From assembly GCF_037975245.1 (NCBI RefSeq), contig NC_092567.1, positions 11,878,376 to 11,942,375 of the forward strand: a stretch of 64,000 nucleotides of DNA, written 5' to 3'. The notes below the pieces were generated by a model. It saw only the letters and a list, made by a program, of their open reading frames with translations, was not told where the DNA came from and ran no database searches. Source of the stretch: Apostichopus japonicus. Its lineage: Eukaryota > Echinodermata > Holothuroidea > Aspidochirotida > Stichopodidae. Shown here one piece after another: positions 58,910 to 64,000 of this stretch; position 1 is the first letter of the stretch, and every line of letters starts with the position of its first letter. A program made the translations under genes and the position numbers.

Positions 58910-59353
58910 ATCTTCCGAAGTCAAAACATAAAAAGGGTCCGGCACTAAATAAATAATGAAAACGCAATATGCAATTAATGAAAATATTTTGATAGTCTTG
59001 ACCATTCCAGTAAAGCAAAGATAAGAGGCTAGTGTAAGTTCCAAGGAAAAACGCGTACTATCGCTTAGCGAAATCTATCGTAATAGTATTGCGTCACTAC
59101 AAGTGTCATCAAGACAGCATGATAATTAGACATCTTCCGAAGTCAAAACATAAAAAGGGTCCGGCACTAAATAAATAATGAAAACGCAATATGCAATTAA
59201 TGAAAATATTTTGATAGTCTTGACCATTCCAGTAAAGCAAAGATAAGAGGCTAGTGTAAGTTCCAAGGAAAAACGCGTACTATCGCTTAGCGAAATCTAT
59301 CGTAATAGTATTGCGTCACTACAAGTGTCATCAAGACAGCATGATAATTAGAC
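58910..59353. repeat. Perfect-looking 222-bp tandem duplication
   Basis: ATCTTCCGAAGTCAAAACAT begins at 58910 and at 59132. By eye the two 222-bp copies are identical throughout. Each contains the dyad TCGCTTAGCGA. It is either very recent or an assembly artefact. Confidence 0.93.
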
Positions 59354-59740
59354 ATGTTAGGCATTTTTCAGGATATTGTTTACTGAATTGTTGAGATGAA
59401 AGCATTTTGGTATTTCAACATTAATCAGAAAATTTCTAAATTATACACTTGGATAGAAGTCGGGGGAGGGGTGGGATGGGGCAATGTTACATTCAGCTGA
59501 GAAGAAGGCCACTGCTACGAGTGTACACCCCTCCCCAATCGCTCCCCCAGCCCCATTAAGACTTTGCAAAAACATTGGTCATAGGCAAAACTGCATGGTG
59601 TATGGATCCAATTTTAGACCTAATTGGTGGTCTAATTATGCCTCGGGGTGCACCAGTTAACATCAATTTTCAAAAAGAATTCAGGGACTGGGCTACTGAG
59701 ATTTGCCTTCAACAAGCCAACGACCACACCTCCGCCATTT
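59354..59740. other. No gene recognised
   Basis: A G-rich stretch lies near 59461. A plus-strand ORF from 59575 to 59862 starts here and runs into the following hairpin; no domain was recognised. Confidence 0.4.
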
Positions 59741-59742
59741 TT

Positions 59743-60370
59743 AGCTCATACCAGCATGCTGGTGTGAGCTATTGTTACAGTGCGGCGTCTATCATATCAC
59801 TCTATCCGTCAACAATTGGTAAAACCGCTCCCACTCGCACAGTGTTTGATGGAATTTCATGAAACTTAGACACAAGGACCATTGGGTATAGGGCCATCAG
59901 AGAAGGTCCAAAATTTGGGGTCAAAGGTCACCTGTGGGCCGTAATGGGCTATTTTGTGGAAATACGCAAAATGCTTCTTCTCCTACAGATTCCATGGTAC
60001 AATGTTGAGGGTTTGTCACGATAGTACTATGGTAGTTTTACCTTCAGGGTGTTCATGAATTTGAGATCAAAGATCAACTAGGGGTCTTTTGTGGCCCGGG
60101 CCGCGGCCCTATATTTTCAAATTGCTTCTGTTCGTACAGTGTATGGCCAATTATAATGAAACTTGGTCACAATGTTCCTCGGGATGAGAGTTACGAGGGG
60201 TGTTCGGAAAATTGAGGTCAAATGTCATTTAGGGGGTCATTCTTTGTAATATTTTCAAATATCTCAATCTCCTCAAGATTTTGATGGATCATATTCAAAG
60301 TTGAACTGATGATTGTTGGATTGTGTATGAATAAGGTGATGCCTAAAAAATGTTGGTCAAAAGTTAATTA
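59743..60370 (+). repeat. Palindrome-led repeat related to the DR1-type family
   Basis: A 28-bp near-perfect palindrome without loop opens the block (59743-59770; AGCTCATACCAGCA and its complement, one mismatch). Degenerate units follow, with GGAATTTCATGAAACTTAGA and ATAATGAAACTTGGTCACAA phrases. GGGTCAAAGGTCA is at 59918-59930. The layout (hairpin, then ligand-like unit series) parallels 7331-7720. Confidence 0.65.
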
Positions 60371-60391
60371 ATTACAATTAATCCCCATTGT

Positions 60392-60700
60392 TTAAAATAA
60401 TCTGAGCCTTTTTTGCCAAAGCTCCTTTAATTTGTCTCCCAGTCTCTGCAGTGTTTGTTTACATTTGTGGTTAAGCTCTGCAGAGGCTGTTGGTGGAATT
60501 AAAGCAGGACTGGGAGTTGTTATTAACTGTTGAACTGTAAGCATGAGAGCCCTATAGCCAATCAGCACTTGCCGATTCTTAGAAGTCTTTGAGCCTGAGG
60601 TATGTAGGCAGCTTGTGAAATTATGTCTTGTAGGGAGTGCTTGTGAAGTTATGTCTGCTAAGGTAGAGGGGAGAAAGTTTAATAGGGTAGGCCAGTGCAT
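60392..60700 (-). CDS. Unassigned ORF
   Basis: A 102-residue minus-strand ORF, rich in Thr, Leu and Ser, with a basic, coil-like end (NHKCKQTLQRLGDKLKELWQ). The composition is protein-like but I recognise no family. It lies between repeats and has no evident splice partner; it may be an exon of a lost gene or a mobile-element fragment. Confidence 0.22.
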   Translation of the reverse strand: MHWPTLLNFLPSTLADITSQALPTRHNFTSCLHTSGSKTSKNRQVLIGYRALMLTVQQLITTPSPALIPPTASAELNHKCKQTLQRLGDKLKELWQKRLRLF

Positions 60701-60775
60701 GGTATTGTTTGAGCAGGGAGTGGTTTGAGAGAGTGGGTTAACTAGGATTTAAAGGGGGAAAATAGGAATTATAGC

Positions 60776-61013
60776 CAGTGGTGTGGCCAGGATTCTGCTA
60801 ACGGAAGGGGGGAGGTATCCCTCATGGGCCCAAAATTGGTTTTGTGGGCCCTACATTTTTCAGCTCAAAAAGGTATGAGCTTCTGCACCATTGGTGCTAA
60901 AAAAGTCAATAATCGCGAATAAGTAAAAAGTGGAAAAGAGGTGAAAAAGGCGCCAGCAGTCCATTTGAGTCCGTCAGGGCCGCCCCCCTGACTGTATGGA
61001 CCCTCCGCCACTG
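60776..61013. mobile_element. Two unmatched hAT-like ends, chimeric fragment
   Basis: The left end CAGTGGTGTGGCCAGGATTC and the right end, reverse complemented (CAGTGGCGGAGGGTCC), belong to different end types. The flanking octamers (ATTATAGC and CTCTTTAA) do not match. The right ~130 bp is an inverted relative of element 7. This suggests recombination between elements or a nested remnant, not one clean insertion. Confidence 0.5.
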
Positions 61014-61975
61014 CTCTTTAAGATATGAACAAGAAATTTTGACCTGGACGAATCATTCAATGTTGTATCGGTTCTCTGGCCTTTCCATAATAGTGCAGGA
61101 CCTACCTGAGTCAGTTGGGATTTGCTCCCTCCCCCTTTGAAATCCTATATTAAAATGGGGGTTGAGAAGGGGTCCCATTCTCCTAGTCCTGCAAACCGAT
61201 TTCAAGTAGTAGATAACCTATGCATCTGCCATTAAAATCAGTTACATGGCTACATGAAGGTCACATGCTATAATGTGCACCTCTTTGTCTGGCATTTTTG
61301 TATATAGGAATAATATACTTGTAATATACTTCATGAAAGCCTGTCGCCCCCCCCAGTCGCCCCCCCCCACTGGGATTTTGGGTGTCGAAAAAAATTACAT
61401 GTGCGAAAAATATATCATTGGTTTGAATGGTTTCGAATCTCCATGATGACCACTTATGAACAACCCTTCGACCGCGGACCGGCAGTAGGCTACAGTTGCT
61501 GAAAAACCGGACGTGACATAGCGCTACGTACCCTGATGCTCTTAAAACCGCTAAAAAACAAATTTTCAAGAAAGGAGACAATACTGTCGCTGAGGATCAG
61601 TCTATTACCCTAATAATGTTTCAGACGCAATCTTTGATCATGTCAGTTTGACTTATAGTATGACTTATAGTTTGGTCATGCAGTATGTTACTTGGCTGAA
61701 AGCCCAGTCAATCTTTCGTTATTTCCCACGCGCAATTTGCAGATTTGTCGAAAAATGTCAATGCCGGTGTAAAACTCACAATTTTGTGGTATGACTCCCA
61801 GGACGGCAAGTCGAGAAACTCACATACAGTCGCGGCGGATGGCTACCTTCGCCTATAGTATGTCCGGGGAAATTGTGGGGCATCGTTCCTATAGGCCTAT
61901 ATCTGAGGCCCTGGGGTCATTCCTTGACCAACTTGGTGCAATATAATGTCCCCATTTCGAAGTAAATGTATTCAC
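61014..61975. other. No gene recognised; C-runs near 61347-61371
   Basis: ORFs at 61261-61581 (-) and nearby are unrecognised. The interval may include the truncated interior of the inverted element-4 relative that follows. Confidence 0.4.
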
Positions 61976-62408
61976 AGATTGTTAGTTGCCATGGGTTTGA
62001 ACAAGTGAGAGGTATTCTATCCTGAAACATAGGACAAAATGGGGCGGGGGTTTCCAGTTCGCCGCATCATTTGTCAACTTGCACTTGGTTCTAATGTTGA
62101 TGTTAATTGGAATCACTAATAACAGAAATAATACATCAAAAATTAAGGCCGCACGAACTTTACTGCAGATTTCCTGAGTGACGAATTTGTAATTTTCTCC
62201 CGAAATCACGCAACTAGATGGCTGCTATCCAGCCTGGCAAGTGCCAACTCCAGCGATCTGGCAGATATTGAAATCTAAAATTTCATAGGGACGCTGCGCG
62301 CCAACCGATGGTGGCGCTCCGCTTAGATAGTACTTGCGGCCGGAATACTTGAAGCGATTACGTCCTCCCCCCCCCCCCCCCACGTTTCAAATCGGATTGA
62401 CGCCCCTG
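61976..62408 (-). mobile_element. Inverted partial copy of element 4, including module copy 6
   Basis: Read on the minus strand from 62408, CAGGGGCGTCAATCCGATTT, the long G-run, TATCTAAGCGGAGCGCCACC (module at 62228-62340), CCAGCCTGGATAGCAGCC and on to CAAGTTGACAAATGATGCGG match element 4 at 28525-28930. The other end was not found and no duplication pairs with CTTACGAG (62409-62416), so this copy is partial or its far end lies unrecognised. The ORF 61982-62209 is homologous in sequence to 28729-28938, but this does not imply protein coding. Confidence 0.75.
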
Positions 62409-62409
62409 C

Positions 62410-63060
62410 TTACGAGGCTTGGGAAGTGTCATTTCCGACGATATAGGAGGCCTTTTTAGCTAAAAATTTCGGTACGCTGCGCGCCAACTCATGGTGGCGT
62501 TCCGCTTAGATAGTAACAGGAAATGGTCAAGCCCCCCCCCCCAGCGCCCCCACTGCTAATATACCCTCCAATATGAATATTTGGTGGCATAGTTTTTTGT
62601 GTGGATATAAATAGAAAGTAATGCGTGATATTTTCATCCACTATACTTGGCGGTGGCTAAAACTTTATCCAACACATGCTGCATGATGTAAATGACACTT
62701 CGTGGTCGTTTCTGTGACATGTATTGAACTTTGTCGCAGTTTGAACCCGCATTGTGCAAATGACACGCAGCAGTTCTCATTTTATTATATTTATCCACCA
62801 TAATTGTTTTCTGGGAGACGACATCGTATACGAAAATCTACTTGGATTATTTGTCCCCTGATTTTTTTTCTGCAGTCGCCCATGTATTTCCCCAAACTAA
62901 ATTTCTAAGCCATGAGATCTAAAACTTAAGGAGGTTTGGGAGCATCATTGGGTCTGGGAAGTGTTATTTTCGGCGATCTGGTAGGTGTATTTGCCCAAAA
63001 AATTATTGTACGCTACGCGCGAACCCATGGTCGCGCTCCGCTTAGATAGTATCAGAGAAC
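62410..63060 (-). repeat. GCGCCA/TGGCGC module, copies 7 and 8
   Basis: Copy 7 lies at 62416-62515 (GGGAAGTGTCATTTCC, TTTCGGTACGCTGCGCGCCA, GGTGGCGTTCCGCTTAGATA). Copy 8 lies at 62948-63052 (GGGAAGTGTTATTTTCGGCG, TTGTACGCTACGCGCGAACC, GGTCGCGCTCCGCTTAGATA). C-runs follow each copy (62531, 63132), as in the delimited elements, but no complete element with a target duplication could be drawn here. Confidence 0.65.
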
Positions 63061-63299
63061 AGACACGCGTCCCCACCATTATCCAAGACTGATCTGCGCC
63101 CATGCGGCCATGCCTGCACCCAAGCAAATGTCCCCCCCCCCCAATATTTGAAACAAATCGCCGCTCCTGTAGACATGTGACAAATCATTTGATTGGCGTA
63201 GGAAGGAGGCAAAAAAATGAATGGGTTGGGGAAGTGGTCAGGAGGCATCCCAATTAAGCAAACAATACACATTTTGTCACTATTGTGACCCATATGGAA

Positions 63300-63720
63300 C
63301 GCTGAAAAATTTCTAAAATTTTCATATCAAAATTTTAATTATTTTATCCAAAAAGTTTTGAATATTTCTGGGAATTTCAACCCTCCTTCAAAATTGAAAC
63401 CCTTTTCTTGAAAATCAAGTTTGTCTTAAAATTGCAATCTGTAATATAACCAAAATTCTCAACATTAAACTACTTTTTCTAAAATTGAAAACCTCTTCGA
63501 TTGATTTCGGCCTCTTTAATTCCCTTCATGTAAAATGTCGATCCTTTTTGTTTTAAATTTAAACTTTTAAAATGTCGACTTCTCAACTAAAAACATTAGC
63601 GTTTTATCTCAAACTTGTACGTTTCTCTCGAAATTGCCATTGCATTTCTCGAAATCAAGATTTCTCTCTTATACAAATTTCAACTATTTTATTTCAACAA
63701 AAAAAAACTTTTCTTGATGA
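63300..63720. repeat. Degenerate AT-rich short-period repeat
   Basis: Phrases like TCTCGAAATTGCCATT, CTAAAATTGAAAAC, TTCAAAATTGAAACC and CTTGAAAATCAAG recur about every 22-28 bp. There is no exact unit. A G-run of about 13 follows at 63751. Confidence 0.45.
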
Positions 63721-64000
63721 GGATGGTAATAAGTAAAAAAGGAGAAAGGGGGGGGGGGGGGCTACTTGAATTGACTATTACAATTATTGGTGAAATGTCG
63801 ACATAATATTTTGATTGTAGCCTCCCATTCCTATTTTATTAAACCTTACTAGCTATCAAAACTTTAATTAATAATTTAATTTCAAAACAATAACACCAAC
63901 CCCTTAATCCTACATTACCCACTTTATTTTTCTCTAATCTAATCTAATTATTCCTGTTTATATTTGTCTCCCCTTAAAATCAATCCCTTATTTCCGTTCC
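63721..64000. other. No gene recognised
   Basis: AT-rich sequence at the end of the window without recognisable features apart from the G-run near 63751. Confidence 0.45.

Noticed and set aside
60776-61013. A complete hAT element
   Set aside because: The ends are of two types and the flanking octamers do not match, so it is listed only as a chimeric fragment.

Overview
The window looks like nuclear DNA of a marine invertebrate deuterostome, most likely an echinoderm and perhaps a sea cucumber. The evidence is an AT-rich, intron-scale sequence with no operons, one intron-bounded NACHT (NLR-type) exon of the kind hugely expanded in echinoderms and amphioxus, a THAP zinc-finger remnant, a hAT transposase remnant, and dense young repeats. 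The taxon is an inference; the sequence alone does not prove it.

Real coding sequence is sparse. (1) 12462-13957 (+): an intact NACHT ATPase exon with good splice sites at both ends, the best gene in the window. (2) 37068-37473 (-): an exon-like ORF for a small basic, serine-rich protein, with a decayed second copy at about 34130-34465. (3) 40608-41190 (-): the C-terminal dimerisation region of a hAT transposase. (4) 47429-47872 (-): a partial THAP zinc finger. A few other ORFs have exon-like composition but I do not recognise them. Most short ORFs are chance or repeat-derived.

The rest is repeat architecture, and it can be read in some detail. At least seven hAT-type DNA elements can be delimited by CAG...CTG termini and perfect 8-bp target-site duplications (TSDs): 9242-10787, 14504-16919, 23775-24200, 28525-41291, 29088-40500 (nested in the previous one), 41695-42051 and 58509-58886. 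Several have paralogous empty sites elsewhere in the window. The nested 11.4-kb element carries cargo: a roughly 3-kb duplicated block with the basic-protein exon and a 197-bp satellite. Many of the elements, with otherwise different ends, share an internal module of about 100 bp built around a GCGCCA/TGGCGC inverted repeat, and they have poly(G/C) tracts just inside their termini.

A collinear segmental duplication spans much of the middle. Copy A is about 16928-27010 and copy B about 27740-44300. They share a head segment, an array of about 40-bp hairpin units (20505-21100 and 27930-28345), a unique flank and a tail. The nested hAT elements split copy B.

Other repeats: a family of roughly 140-bp tandem units carrying TGACCTTTGACC (DR1 nuclear-receptor-like) sites at 7.4, 10.8-11.2, 31.6, 51.5-52.6 and 59.7-60.4 kb; a perfect-looking 222-bp tandem duplication (58910-59353); a large inverted repeat (3795-4467); a clustered GGACGGAA motif; a polypyrimidine minisatellite (43262-43900); and a candidate tRNA-derived SINE near 1.5 kb.
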